From Sinimarinibacterium arenosum (GTDB taxonomy: Bacteria; Pseudomonadota; Gammaproteobacteria; Nevskiales; Nevskiaceae), in contig NZ_SUKF01000005.1 of the NCBI RefSeq assembly GCF_005047655.1, positions 337,905 to 401,904 of the forward strand: DNA of 64,000 nt, in the 5' to 3' direction. Below the pieces are notes generated by a model, which saw only the letters and a list, made by a program, of their open reading frames with translations, had not been told where the DNA came from and did no database searches. The position numbers and the translations under genes were made by a program. Positions 1 to 10,825 of the stretch are shown in pieces; within the stretch, counting starts at the first letter, position 1, and the number at the start of each line of letters is the position of its first letter.

Positions 1-1
1 C

Positions 2-223
2 TCGCTCGACGACCGCTTTGTGCAAGGCAACGTCCTACGCTGGCGCGCAACGATTGGCTTCGGCAACGTTTTCCAAGGTTGGGCCTTCCGTCTTCAGGGC
101 GAAAATCTCACGGACGAGCGCATCACGATTCGCCATGGACAGCTCATTCCGGGAATCGATGCCGAAGGTGTCGACGCACCACGGATGATCTACGGATCGT
201 TCCGCTACACCTTCGGCAGCTGA
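2..223 (+). CDS. TonB-dependent receptor, C-terminal fragment (5' end outside window)
   Basis: Only the last 73 codons are present and the frame is open to the left edge. The translation has the alternating pattern of outer-membrane beta strands. It contains a GENLTDE turn and ends in a strand RMIYGSFRYTFGS, the usual look of the last strands of a TonB-dependent receptor barrel; the final aromatic residue is third from the end rather than terminal. The stop lies 2 bases before the next gene, so the two are probably cotranscribed. The substrate cannot be told from this fragment. An ExbD-TonB module near the right edge could energise such a receptor. The family call rests on a short tail and could be another outer-membrane barrel. 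Confidence 0.6.
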   Translation, partial: SLDDRFVQGNVLRWRATIGFGNVFQGWAFRLQGENLTDERITIRHGQLIPGIDAEGVDAPRMIYGSFRYTFGS

Positions 224-225
224 TC

Positions 226-1734
226 ATGCCGACTCCATTCATCAAACTCGGACCGCTATTCGCGTCGGCCCTGATCTGTGCCGGGGCCGCACATGCGCAA
301 CACGCGATCGCCGAGATCACAACGGCATCGCCGCAGCTTGCGCCGTCCGAGGTGGTGATGGACTGGATCGAACAGATCGAGAAGCAAGGCCATCGTCGAC
401 CGGGGTACTCGGCGGATGAGTGGACTGAGCACTGGCTGCGCGATCGATTCAACGAATTCGGCCTGCAGGACGTGCAGCTGGATCCCATCGATGTTGTCCG
501 CTGGGAGCCACAGCAGTGGTCGCTGCAGGTCTGGCATGAGAACGATGCCGATCACGTGCTGGAACTCGCGTCCTGGCCGGTGCCGCTGTCGGCGAACGCG
601 GAGGCGCTGGAAGGTGAACTGCTGCTCTCCCAGGGGCCCGGCCCGCACACCGCCGGCAAGATCGCGGTGGTCGGCCTCGAACTGTTGTCCTGGCCACAAC
701 GCCGCATCCGCGACACGGTCGCGACCTGGGCCTATGACCCCGCCGGTGAGTTCGACACGCTGACGCAGGTGCTGCCGATGAGCGTGCGCTTCCAGAAGAT
801 CATGGATCCGGAGATCGCTGCCGGCGCCATCGGCTTCATCGGGATTCTCGACTTCCCGTGGGAGACCGATCGCTACTACAACCCCTACGACGCGCAGTCG
901 CGTTCGATTCCGGGCCTCTACCTGAGCCACACGAACGGCGAGCGACTGAAGGCCTTCATGGCCGAAGCACCGACGCGTGCGCGCATCAGTCTGCAGCGAA
1001 AACAGACTTCTGCGACCTCCCACAATGTAACGGGCTCGCTGCCCGGCCGCTCCGATGACTGGGTCGTGATCGGCTCACATCACGACGGCCCCTGGAACTC
1101 GGCGGTCGAGGACGCCAGCGGCACAGCACTGGTGCTGGCCCAGGCCTATTACTGGTCGCAGCTGCCACGTGAAATGCGCCCTCACAATATGCTGTTCCTG
1201 CTCAACGGCGGACACATGTCCGGCGGCGCCGGCCTGCTTCACATGGCCGACTCACGCAAGGACTTCCTGCAACAGCGCGTTGTCACCGAAATTCACCTGG
1301 AGCACGCTGCACGCGAGGCGCGCGCGGCCGATGGCAAGCTGGTGCCGACGGACAAACCCGAAGTGCGCTGGTGGTTCACCAGCTTCATTCCACGACTCGA
1401 GCAGAGCGTCGCGCGAGCAATCTGCAAGGAGAATCTGGAACGCTCACTGATCATGCCGGTCGAGGGCTTTCCGTCACCGGAAAGCAAGCACCCGCCAACC
1501 GACGCCGCGTTCTTTCACCCACTGACGCCGATCGTCAGCTTCCTGACCGCACCGATGTATCTGTTCGATCCGGCGGATCGTCTGAACATGGTGCATGAGG
1601 ACTCGCTGCTGCCGCTGACACGTGCGGTGATCGACATCGTCAACGACCTCGACGACGTCAGCGCCGCCGCGATTCGCGAAGGCATTTACGCGCCACCGCG
1701 CGCACAGCAGATGCAAGGTTGCGCCGCGTCCTGA
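226..1734 (+). CDS. Secreted M28-family (aminopeptidase-like) protein
   Basis: 502 aa. I chose the ATG two bases after the upstream stop, because it gives a clean signal peptide (FIKLGPLFASALICAGAAHA) and suggests translational coupling to the receptor. The C-terminal half has the M28 metallopeptidase fold signature: a GSHHDGPW zinc-ligand motif (His285, Asp287) followed by the AVEDASGTA segment that carries the bridging Asp. Oddly, the next motif, normally a Glu-Glu pair (GEE), reads LLNGGHMSGG (residues 325-334), so the catalytic Glu is not evident. A late H-x-P-x-T-D-A segment could supply the last ligand. It is probably periplasmic and may process a ligand taken up by the neighbouring receptor (inference). 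Activity as a peptidase is uncertain. Confidence 0.82.
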   Translation: MPTPFIKLGPLFASALICAGAAHAQHAIAEITTASPQLAPSEVVMDWIEQIEKQGHRRPGYSADEWTEHWLRDRFNEFGLQDVQLDPIDVVRWEPQQWSLQVWHENDADHVLELASWPVPLSANAEALEGELLLSQGPGPHTAGKIAVVGLELLSWPQRRIRDTVATWAYDPAGEFDTLTQVLPMSVRFQKIMDPEIAAGAIGFIGILDFPWETDRYYNPYDAQSRSIPGLYLSHTNGERLKAFMAEAPTRARISLQRKQTSATSHNVTGSLPGRSDDWVVIGSHHDGPWNSAVEDASGTALVLAQAYYWSQLPREMRPHNMLFLLNGGHMSGGAGLLHMADSRKDFLQQRVVTEIHLEHAAREARAADGKLVPTDKPEVRWWFTSFIPRLEQSVARAICKENLERSLIMPVEGFPSPESKHPPTDAAFFHPLTPIVSFLTAPMYLFDPADRLNMVHEDSLLPLTRAVIDIVNDLDDVSAAAIREGIYAPPRAQQMQGCAAS

Positions 1735-1836
1735 CCGGCTATGGCTGGCACCCACTTCGACTCAGCACACGGCCCCGAAGCGGTGGCCACCCAGTCGACT
1801 GCAGTCTCGCTTGAAGCTACCGAGCAAGCGGCGGTT

Positions 1837-2550
1837 TCAGGCGCACAATCGCAGCTGGCCCTGGTTGCGGCGGGCCAGCATGGCTTCAAGAAAGCGATGC
1901 AACTCGGCGGCTTCCTGCGCGGACAGATTGCGCACATCCACCCCGACCACCGGCGTCAGATCCTGCATCCCCACAATAGTGGTGCTGACTGACGGCAGCC
2001 GCAGGCCATCGGCTTCCAACGGCGCATACGGCCGCTGCAACTGAAGGGTGCGTCCAACTGGTTGCGCCTCCTGCAGATTCAGACCCGCATCATTCAGCTG
2101 CTCGCTCAATGCCTGCCACGCGGAACGGTACTGGCGCGCACTGGCACGCGCGGCACTCAAGGCTTTGGCATACGGCAGAAACAAGCGCCGGCGCAGATCG
2201 GCAGCCAGCGCATCGGCATCCCGCTGCGGCGACACTCGAACCTCAAGCACCTGCTGAAACGTCCGGCGCAGTCCGATGCGCTCGACGTTGGGCCACGCCG
2301 CTGCACGGCACAGCCACTCGCGCTCGCCAGATCGAATTTCGACACACCCTCCATCCGGACAGCGGATCAGCCATACCGGCTGCAGCGACAGGCGCTGAGC
2401 CTCGCTGCCCATCGTGGCGCGGCGTCCGCCGCTGGAACAGGAATCAAGGGTGTAGCCGTCGCCAAGGCGCTCACAAAGGGCCAAGCACAGATTCAGCGCC
2501 GCCGACTTGGTCTCGTCGGTCTGCACTCCAGCTTCAGGGCGAATGGACAT
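1837..2550 (-). CDS. Hypothetical protein
   Basis: 237 aa from the ATG at 2550; a longer open frame continues upstream but without a convincing start. I do not recognise the family. There is no signal peptide and no membrane segment. The N-terminal third is Cys-containing (NLCLALCERLG, IRCPDGGC). The middle is Arg/Ala-rich and probably helical (roughly residues 110-165), and the end resembles a compact alpha/beta domain. The gene is convergent with the M28-like gene and separated from the ClC gene by about 150 bases. A perfect 14-base palindrome sits 17 bases before its start and could be an operator. The antisense strand is also open, but codon bias favours this strand. Confidence 0.55.
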   Translation of the reverse strand: MSIRPEAGVQTDETKSAALNLCLALCERLGDGYTLDSCSSGGRRATMGSEAQRLSLQPVWLIRCPDGGCVEIRSGEREWLCRAAAWPNVERIGLRRTFQQVLEVRVSPQRDADALAADLRRRLFLPYAKALSAARASARQYRSAWQALSEQLNDAGLNLQEAQPVGRTLQLQRPYAPLEADGLRLPSVSTTIVGMQDLTPVVGVDVRNLSAQEAAELHRFLEAMLARRNQGQLRLCA

Positions 2551-2566
2551 GTCAAAGGTTCCGCAA

Positions 2567-2580
2567 TCCGTGATCACGGA
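2567..2580. promoter_or_regulatory. 14-bp perfect palindrome upstream of the hypothetical gene
   Basis: TCCGTGATCACGGA is fully self-complementary. It lies 17-30 bases upstream of the ATG at 2550, where a dimeric repressor would block transcription. No known consensus is matched with confidence, so its regulatory role is inference. Confidence 0.3.
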
Positions 2581-2704
2581 ATCTGTTTTACGCCCCTGCG
2601 GGCTCAAAACCTGAGACCGCAACAATTCAGGTCTGATCAGTTGCCCAGCACCTGGACCGAGGCAGTCTCTCCGCGAACAAACAACCACTGCGCAGAGGAA
2701 CGAA

Positions 2705-4192
2705 CTACTGCTGTTGCGGCGGCAGATTCGAATCTGGATTCGATTGATGTTCTGACGACTGTGGTTCAGCCCCGATGGCCGCGTCTGGGGCGTCCGCGAT
2801 GTGCGCGGGGGCAGCCACCGCCTCGAGCGGTTCAAGTACCGGCGCCGGCTCGATCGGCACCGCGACTGCGTCGTCGGTTTTCGCCGGGGGTGCCAAGTCG
2901 ATTGGCGGCGCCAGGATGTCACGCATCATGGCGCGGTACAGCGAGTCACGCCAGATCAGGCGCGCGACCGCAGCTGCCAGCAGGCTCGACGCCATCAGCG
3001 GCAGGATCATGCGTTGATCCAGGGTCATTTCCGACACAATTACCGCGGCAGTCAGCGGCGTCTGGGTGACTCCCGCGAAATACGCCGACATCGCCAACAG
3101 GGTTACCGCGGCGGCGGGAGCAAAATCGATCAGCCGGGAGAGGTCAGCTCCGAGACCCGCACCGACCGCCAGCGATGGAGAAAACACGCCGCCGGGAATG
3201 CCGCTGAGATAGGACAGCAAGGTCGCCAGCGCTTTCAGCAGCGGGAAAAACCACGACAGCATCTGCGGTTCCTCCAGCGCCAGTCGGGTTTCCTCGTACC
3301 CGCTGCCGTAAGTCGAGCCCAGACTGATCAACCCCAGTATCGCCACCGCCAGACCGCACAATGCCGGGATGCGCCAGCCATGCACCCCGGTGAGCCGACG
3401 CACCAGTCGTGTGCCTGCAAACAGGGTGCGACTGAACAGCCCCCCCGCCAGACCACCGACCAGTCCACAGATCAGTACCGCGCGCCATTCGCTCCACAAC
3501 ACGAGGTGCACGTCGACCACGCCGAGATAGACCCGGTGTCCGAGTATCGACATCGCCACCACGGCCGCGATGAACACGAGTACCAGCAAAGTGCCGCTGG
3601 TCTGCTCCTCGAGGCTGCTGGCGAGCTCCTCGAACGCGAACACGATGCCGGCGATGGGCGTATTGAAGGCGGCGGCAACACCGGCGGCGCCGCCGGCGAG
3701 AATCAGACTGCGCTGAGTGGTCGCATTGCTGCGAACCCCAACGACGTTGGCGATGGCGGCACCGATCTGCACGGTGGGCCCTTCGCGACCTACCGAGGCC
3801 CCGCACGCCAGACCCACAAGCGTCAGCAGCATCTTGGCCCCGGCGGTCTGCACCGACAGCAGGCGTTCGCGCAATGCCTTGCCTTCATTGCGCAGCGCTG
3901 CGAGCACCTGCGGGATGCCGCTGCCCGCGGCTTCGGGCGCGACGCGGACGGTGACCCACCACACCGCAACCATGCCCAGCGGCGTCAGCAACACTGCGAT
4001 CCAGGGCCAATGCGCAACACCGCGCGCGAACTGCTGTTGGACAAATTCGCTGGACCAGGCAAAAGCGGATGCAGCCAGTCCGATCGCGGCAGCGGCGCTC
4101 CAATACGCCACACGCGGGCGCCAGCGGCGCCATGCGAGATTCAGCTGTCGCCAGCGCTGCTTCAGTACCGATCTGGATTTGGCGAACGTCAC
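2705..4192 (-). CDS. ClC-family chloride/proton antiporter
   Basis: 495 aa multi-pass inner-membrane protein with the three ClC selectivity signatures: GSGIP (residues 90-94), GREGP (135-139, with the gating Glu137) and GGVFSPSLAVGAG in the C-terminal half. FAFEEL (185-190) places a Glu where the intracellular proton glutamate (E203 of E. coli ClcA) sits, so H+/Cl- exchange rather than a passive channel is expected. There are no CBS domains. Instead the last 85 or so residues form a Pro/Ala/Asp/Glu-rich, probably disordered tail that ends in a Gln run. It is a stand-alone gene; likely roles are acid resistance or chloride homeostasis, as known for the family. Confidence 0.95.
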   Translation of the reverse strand: MTFAKSRSVLKQRWRQLNLAWRRWRPRVAYWSAAAAIGLAASAFAWSSEFVQQQFARGVAHWPWIAVLLTPLGMVAVWWVTVRVAPEAAGSGIPQVLAALRNEGKALRERLLSVQTAGAKMLLTLVGLACGASVGREGPTVQIGAAIANVVGVRSNATTQRSLILAGGAAGVAAAFNTPIAGIVFAFEELASSLEEQTSGTLLVLVFIAAVVAMSILGHRVYLGVVDVHLVLWSEWRAVLICGLVGGLAGGLFSRTLFAGTRLVRRLTGVHGWRIPALCGLAVAILGLISLGSTYGSGYEETRLALEEPQMLSWFFPLLKALATLLSYLSGIPGGVFSPSLAVGAGLGADLSRLIDFAPAAAVTLLAMSAYFAGVTQTPLTAAVIVSEMTLDQRMILPLMASSLLAAAVARLIWRDSLYRAMMRDILAPPIDLAPPAKTDDAVAVPIEPAPVLEPLEAVAAPAHIADAPDAAIGAEPQSSEHQSNPDSNLPPQQQ

Positions 4193-4249
4193 CGCAGAAC
4201 GTCGCGACCGCCGCCGGTCTCCTGCGCGGAGCGGCGGCGGCGATTCAGG

Positions 4250-4561
4250 TCACTCGAAGTGGCATACGTAGTCAAGAGTTTCCAGCGTTTCGATGTCGAA
4301 GCTCGACTGACCCGGCACCGAGAACGCCTGCCCTGCGGTGTATTCGACCCAGCCGTCGGTTCCGGCCAGACGCACGCGACAACGACCACCGAGGACTTCC
4401 ATCCGTTCCGGCGCGCCGGTGTTGAACGTCAGCGTCGACGGAAAGATTACACCGATCGTCTTGCGCACGCCGTCAGCGAGCAGCACCGTGTGACTGACGC
4501 AACGACCGTCAAAGTAGACGTTGGCCTTCTTGATGACACTGACGTTGTCGAATTGGCTCAT
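4250..4561 (-). CDS. ppnP: Pyrimidine/purine nucleoside phosphorylase PpnP (DUF1255, YaiE-like)
   Basis: 103 aa, the usual length of this small cupin family. It begins [19 protein letters not shown], with the family pattern of an N-terminal strand followed by GKVxSHTV-like text (here [13 protein letters not shown]). It continues with [19 protein letters not shown] and ends DYVCHFE, which are hallmark stretches of PpnP. The family performs phosphorolysis of diverse nucleosides to the base and ribose 1-phosphate in the cytoplasm. It lies 90 bases downstream of a rubredoxin gene on the same strand and may be reached by the same transcript. Confidence 0.92.
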   Translation of the reverse strand: MSQFDNVSVIKKANVYFDGRCVSHTVLLADGVRKTIGVIFPSTLTFNTGAPERMEVLGGRCRVRLAGTDGWVEYTAGQAFSVPGQSSFDIETLETLDYVCHFE

Positions 4562-4651
4562 GGCTCACCTTCAGACGAAACAGGGTCGCGCAGCGAGATC
4601 ATCTGCGCGCGGAATCAGCTGAACCGCGCATCCGAAGCTGCGCGAAACGGA

Positions 4652-4825
4652 TCAGTCGACCTCGACCATCTGGAAATCGTCCTTGGACGCACCGCAATCC
4701 GGGCAGGTCCAGTCATCGGGCACGTCGTCCCAGCGCGTTCCAGCGGGGATGCCGTCATCGGGCGCGCCGACAGCTTCATCATATTCGTAGTCACAGATCA
4801 GACAGCGCCACTTCTTGTACTGCAT
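4652..4825 (-). CDS. Rubredoxin (first of two, linked to alkB)
   Basis: 57 aa. Iron ligands are the two Cys pairs C-L-I-C at residues 8-11 and C-P-D-C at 41-44, with the typical [11 protein letters not shown] and VPDDW text between them. The first pair is followed by Asp rather than the common Gly, as in the second rubredoxin at 5056-5229. I count 37 identities over 53 aligned positions between the two, so they are recent paralogues. Rubredoxins pass electrons from a reductase to the AlkB diiron centre. The gene starts only 20 bases after a minus-strand intrinsic terminator, so its own promoter is not obvious. RBS candidate: GGGAACGAG before the ATG. Confidence 0.92.
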   Translation of the reverse strand: MQYKKWRCLICDYEYDEAVGAPDDGIPAGTRWDDVPDDWTCPDCGASKDDFQMVEVD

Positions 4826-4844
4826 CGACTCGTTCCCGATTCCG

Positions 4845-4878
4845 AAATAAAAAGGCGGCGCATGTTACCCCATGCGCC
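4845..4878 (-). terminator. Intrinsic terminator between alkB remnant and rubredoxin
   Basis: On the minus strand an 8-bp perfect stem (GGCGCATG/CATGCGCC, loop of 6) is followed by GCC and a run of T broken by one A. It lies just upstream of the rubredoxin at 4652-4825, so readthrough or a promoter inside the hairpin region would be needed to express that gene. Confidence 0.7.
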
Positions 4879-4906
4879 TCCGGCATCTCCATCTATCCGA
4901 CGCGAT

Positions 4907-4993
4907 TCAGACCCTGGTCGACGGGCTGTAGCGCGCCACGATCTCGTCGCGGATCGACGGCTTGATATTGGCCTTGCGCATGTCACCCTTGAA
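4907..4993 (-). pseudogene. C-terminal remnant of a second alkane monooxygenase (alkB)
   Basis: On the minus strand the frame reads FKGDMRKANIKPSIRDEI and on to a stop at 4907. This matches the C-terminal tail pattern of AlkB hydroxylases (GGD-x-x-K-A-N-x-x-P-x-x-R). The intact AlkB next door ends [17 protein letters not shown], giving 7 identities in 17. Upstream the frame meets a stop within a few codons, directly at the T-run of a terminator. Nothing else of AlkB is present. The position, just before a rubredoxin gene, mirrors the intact alkB-rubredoxin pair. The simplest reading is a tandem alkB-rubredoxin duplication in which one alkB was deleted down to its last 29 codons. The match is short, so confidence is moderate. 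Confidence 0.55.
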
Positions 4994-5001
4994 TAGACGT
5001 C

Positions 5002-5037
5002 AAAAAAACCCCGGCGACCCATTCGATCGCCGGGGTT
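5002..5037 (-). terminator. Intrinsic terminator after alkB-rubredoxin
   Basis: On the minus strand an 11-bp perfect stem (AACCCCGGCGA/TCGCCGGGGTT, 9-base loop) is followed by an unbroken T-run of five beyond the stem (seven counting the stem's own Ts). It lies 18 bases after the stop of the rubredoxin at 5056-5229, so it ends the alkB-rubredoxin transcript. Confidence 0.88.
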
Positions 5038-5055
5038 CTGACCGCGCTCAATCCC

Positions 5056-5229
5056 TCAGGCGGCCTCGACGACCACCATGTGGAACTCGGCTTTCGGCGC
5101 ACCACAGTCCGAACAGCTCCAGTCCTCCGGCACGTCCTCCCAGCGAGTGCCTGGGGCAATACCGTCGTCCGGCATGCCGAGCGCTTCGTCGTATTCAAAG
5201 TCGCAGATCACACAACGCCATTTGCGCAT
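5056..5229 (-). CDS. Rubredoxin (alkB-linked electron carrier)
   Basis: 57 aa beginning [17 protein letters not shown] chose this ATG by analogy with the paralogue; the frame is open further upstream, but that part overlaps the end of alkB. Fe-binding pairs are C-V-I-C (6-9) and C-S-D-C (39-42). It follows alkB by 29 bases on the same strand and precedes a strong terminator, so alkB and this gene form a two-gene operon. Role: electron transfer from a rubredoxin reductase, which is not in this window, to AlkB for alkane omega-hydroxylation. Confidence 0.95.
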   Translation of the reverse strand: MRKWRCVICDFEYDEALGMPDDGIAPGTRWEDVPEDWSCSDCGAPKAEFHMVVVEAA

Positions 5230-5258
5230 GTCAGGGTTCTCCAGAATTTCGCCGTGGT

Positions 5259-6410
5259 TCAGGCTGTCGCCGGGACGGCGAGCTTGTTGCGCAGTCGCGG
5301 GACGACGTTGGCCTTGGTCAGGTCGCCACCGTAATGGGCACGCACCTTGCGGTTCATGACCGCGAACCATAGCGGCGGACAGTACGCCAGCAGAATCATG
5401 CCGGCGTAACCGTTGGGCAACTGCGGGCTGTCTTCGAAGTGACGCAGGGCTTCATACCCGCGCAGCGGGTTGGCGTGGTGGTCCGAATGCCGTTCAAGAC
5501 CATAGAGCAGCACATTGCTGAAGACATGATTGCTGTTCCAGGAGTGTGTCGGCTGGCAGCGCTCATAACGTCCGCTCGGCAGCTTCTTGCGGCACAGGCC
5601 GTAGTGTTCAAGGTAATTCACCACTTCCAGCAAGCTGAAGCCATAAACCGCCTGGATCAGCAGATACGGCAGCACAATCCACCCAAACGCCACAATCAGC
5701 GCGCCGAACAGGATCGGCGTCATTGCCCAGGCATTGATGGCGTCATTGCGCCAGTGCCAAGTCGGCAGCCCACGACGCTGCATCCGTGCCTTTTCGATCT
5801 TCCATGCGGAGCGCATGGCGCCGGCGATAGTGCGCGGCAGGAATGCGTAGAACGATTCGCCGTAGCGCGACGAGGCTGGATCTTCCGGCGTGGCAACACG
5901 CACGTGGTGCCCACGATTGTGCTCCGTATAGAAGTGGCCGTAGCCCGTCGGCGCCAGGGCGATCTTGGATAGCCACTGCTCGAAGGGATCGGTCTTGTGT
6001 CCGAGTTCATGGGCGACCGCGATCGAGATGCCCGTGACCATGCCGACCGAGATCGCCAGACCCAGGTATTCCCACCAGGCCAGTGACGCAGTGCCGGCCA
6101 CCCACGCGCCCCAGATCAGGGTCGCATATTCCATCGGCACGGCCGAATACACCGCCCAGCGGTAATAGCGGTCCTTTTCCAGATCGGCCACTGCGCTTTC
6201 CGGCGGGTTGTTACGGTCCTCCCCAACCAGCGCGTCGGCAATCGGCACGACGATGTAAACCACCAGCGGCATGAACCACCAGAACAGCGACCACCCTGTC
6301 GCTTCCACCAGCAACCCGCCCATGATCGGAATCAACATCACCGGCGCGCCCAGCAGCCAGAGGTAACGTTTGCGGTCGCGCCAGCGGGGCGCCGTCATCA
6401 CTGCACTCAT
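5259..6410 (-). CDS. alkB: Alkane 1-monooxygenase, membrane diiron
   Basis: 383 aa integral membrane protein with about six transmembrane helices and the histidine boxes of membrane diiron oxygenases: HELGHK (134-139), EHNRGHH (163-169) and [11 protein letters not shown] near the C-terminus. It also has the AlkB-specific NYLEHYGL segment, which separates alkane hydroxylases from xylene monooxygenases and desaturases. It oxidises medium- to long-chain n-alkanes to 1-alkanols, using O2 and rubredoxin electrons at the inner membrane. I set the start at the ATG at 6410, which has GGAG eight bases upstream, in preference to a TTG at 6470 that falls inside the promoter region. It is cotranscribed with the rubredoxin downstream, and its promoter is overlapped by a palindrome. 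Confidence 0.97.
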   Translation of the reverse strand: MSAVMTAPRWRDRKRYLWLLGAPVMLIPIMGGLLVEATGWSLFWWFMPLVVYIVVPIADALVGEDRNNPPESAVADLEKDRYYRWAVYSAVPMEYATLIWGAWVAGTASLAWWEYLGLAISVGMVTGISIAVAHELGHKTDPFEQWLSKIALAPTGYGHFYTEHNRGHHVRVATPEDPASSRYGESFYAFLPRTIAGAMRSAWKIEKARMQRRGLPTWHWRNDAINAWAMTPILFGALIVAFGWIVLPYLLIQAVYGFSLLEVVNYLEHYGLCRKKLPSGRYERCQPTHSWNSNHVFSNVLLYGLERHSDHHANPLRGYEALRHFEDSPQLPNGYAGMILLAYCPPLWFAVMNRKVRAHYGGDLTKANVVPRLRNKLAVPATA

Positions 6411-6471
6411 GATCAGTTCTCCAACAGTCTCGAATCGGGAACGACTGGTCATGGCAAACCAATCGTTCAAT

Positions 6472-6501
6472 TACATTAGTCAATGTATTTGTGACTGTCA
6501 A
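6472..6501 (-). promoter_or_regulatory. alkB sigma70-type promoter overlapped by a 16-bp inverted repeat
   Basis: On the minus strand TTGACA (6496-6501) and TAATGT (6473-6478) are separated by exactly 17 bases, about 60 bases before the alkB ATG. The -10 box lies inside a perfect inverted repeat, TACATT-4-AATGTA, at 6472-6487. This is the geometry expected for a TetR- or GntR-type repressor that releases on an alkane or fatty-acid ligand. The regulator itself is not in the neighbourhood. Confidence 0.65.
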
Positions 6502-6608
6502 TAATGTTTTGCTGCGACGCAGCGAATGGATATGCAGCAGAACATGCGGAAATCTTTATACGATTGATTTTTATGTGTTTTTTAAGAATTTTCGCCTGAA
6601 AAAACCAT

Positions 6609-6639
6609 AAAAAAAGGCCAGACGGAGAGGTCTGGCCTT
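6609..6639 (-). terminator. Intrinsic terminator, minus strand, with no upstream protein gene
   Basis: A 10-bp perfect stem (AAGGCCAGAC/GTCTGGCCTT, 6-base loop) ends in a run of seven T, two of them in the stem, on the minus strand. The only thing upstream on that strand before metH is the self-complementary stretch 6640-6835. The terminator therefore implies a short non-coding transcript rather than the end of a protein gene. Confidence 0.8.
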
Positions 6640-6835
6640 AGAAACCCGGAGGTTGGGGGTTCCGGGTTGGGGGGAGAGAGTACTGGGCTCTGCGTCGTGA
6701 AACCGGGGAAATCTCGCGTTGCAGTGCCGTTGGACATACGGTACGAAAGTCACGCGGCCAGAAGTACGGCATGGGGATGCGAGGCAGGTTTCGGCGGACA
6801 AGCGGTGAATCCCCCGCACAGAGCCTGCAGTATCC
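6640..6835 (-). ncRNA. Candidate structured non-coding RNA (6S-like rod)
   Basis: There is no credible protein gene here. The stretch folds on itself in a nested way: TACTG 6681-6685 pairs with CAGTA 6828-6832, GGCTCTG 6686-6692 with 6819-6825, GAAACC 6699-6704 with GGTTTC 6787-6792, CTCGC 6713-6717 with 6779-6783, and TGCCGT 6725-6730 with 6766-6771. A further 8-bp hairpin (6643-6650 with 6661-6668) leads into the terminator at 6609-6639. The long rod with internal bubbles and a length near 190-220 nt recall 6S RNA, but I cannot match conserved 6S bases. A regulatory leader of metH on the opposite strand is the alternative; the T-run favours the minus strand. The 5' end is approximate. Confidence 0.42.
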
Positions 6836-6854
6836 GCTCATCCGCATAAGCAGA

Positions 6855-6860
6855 TATAAT
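6855..6860 (+). promoter_or_regulatory. Possible metH -10 box
   Basis: A perfect TATAAT lies 33 bases before the metH ATG, with no good -35 at 16-18 bases. The pyrimidine-rich leader between it and the ATG has no clear Shine-Dalgarno sequence. It could also be read as an AT-rich patch near the 5' end of the minus-strand RNA candidate. Confidence 0.35.
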
Positions 6861-6892
6861 CTTGCTCTCCTATTCATGCACCCGCCCGCCCG

Positions 6893-10690
<3,798 letters not shown>

Positions 10691-10825
10691 ACCTCCTAAT
10701 GCTTCCGGCACGCCGAAGGATGGAGTCCGCCGCTCGAGCGGCGAATCGTTGCGCTCGTAACTCGGGAGTTGGGCCCTGCGTGATCGGCTGGCACACTGCG
10801 GCTGTCTATCGCAATCAGCCTGCGC

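Noticed and set aside
2801..4996. A 731-codon plus-strand frame across the ClC gene, ppnP and the rubredoxin
   Set aside because: It is the shadow of conserved minus-strand genes and has low-complexity Gln/Arg/His text.
6661..6892. Cobalamin or SAH riboswitch upstream of metH
   Set aside because: The plus strand contains a GGCAGGTTTC segment that recalls parts of a B12 box, but the rest of the conserved core is missing, and the only terminator is on the other strand.
10728..10743. 16-bp perfect palindrome after metH
   Set aside because: CGCCGCTCGAGCGGCG has no loop and no T-run and is expected by chance in GC-rich DNA, so I do not call it a terminator or operator.
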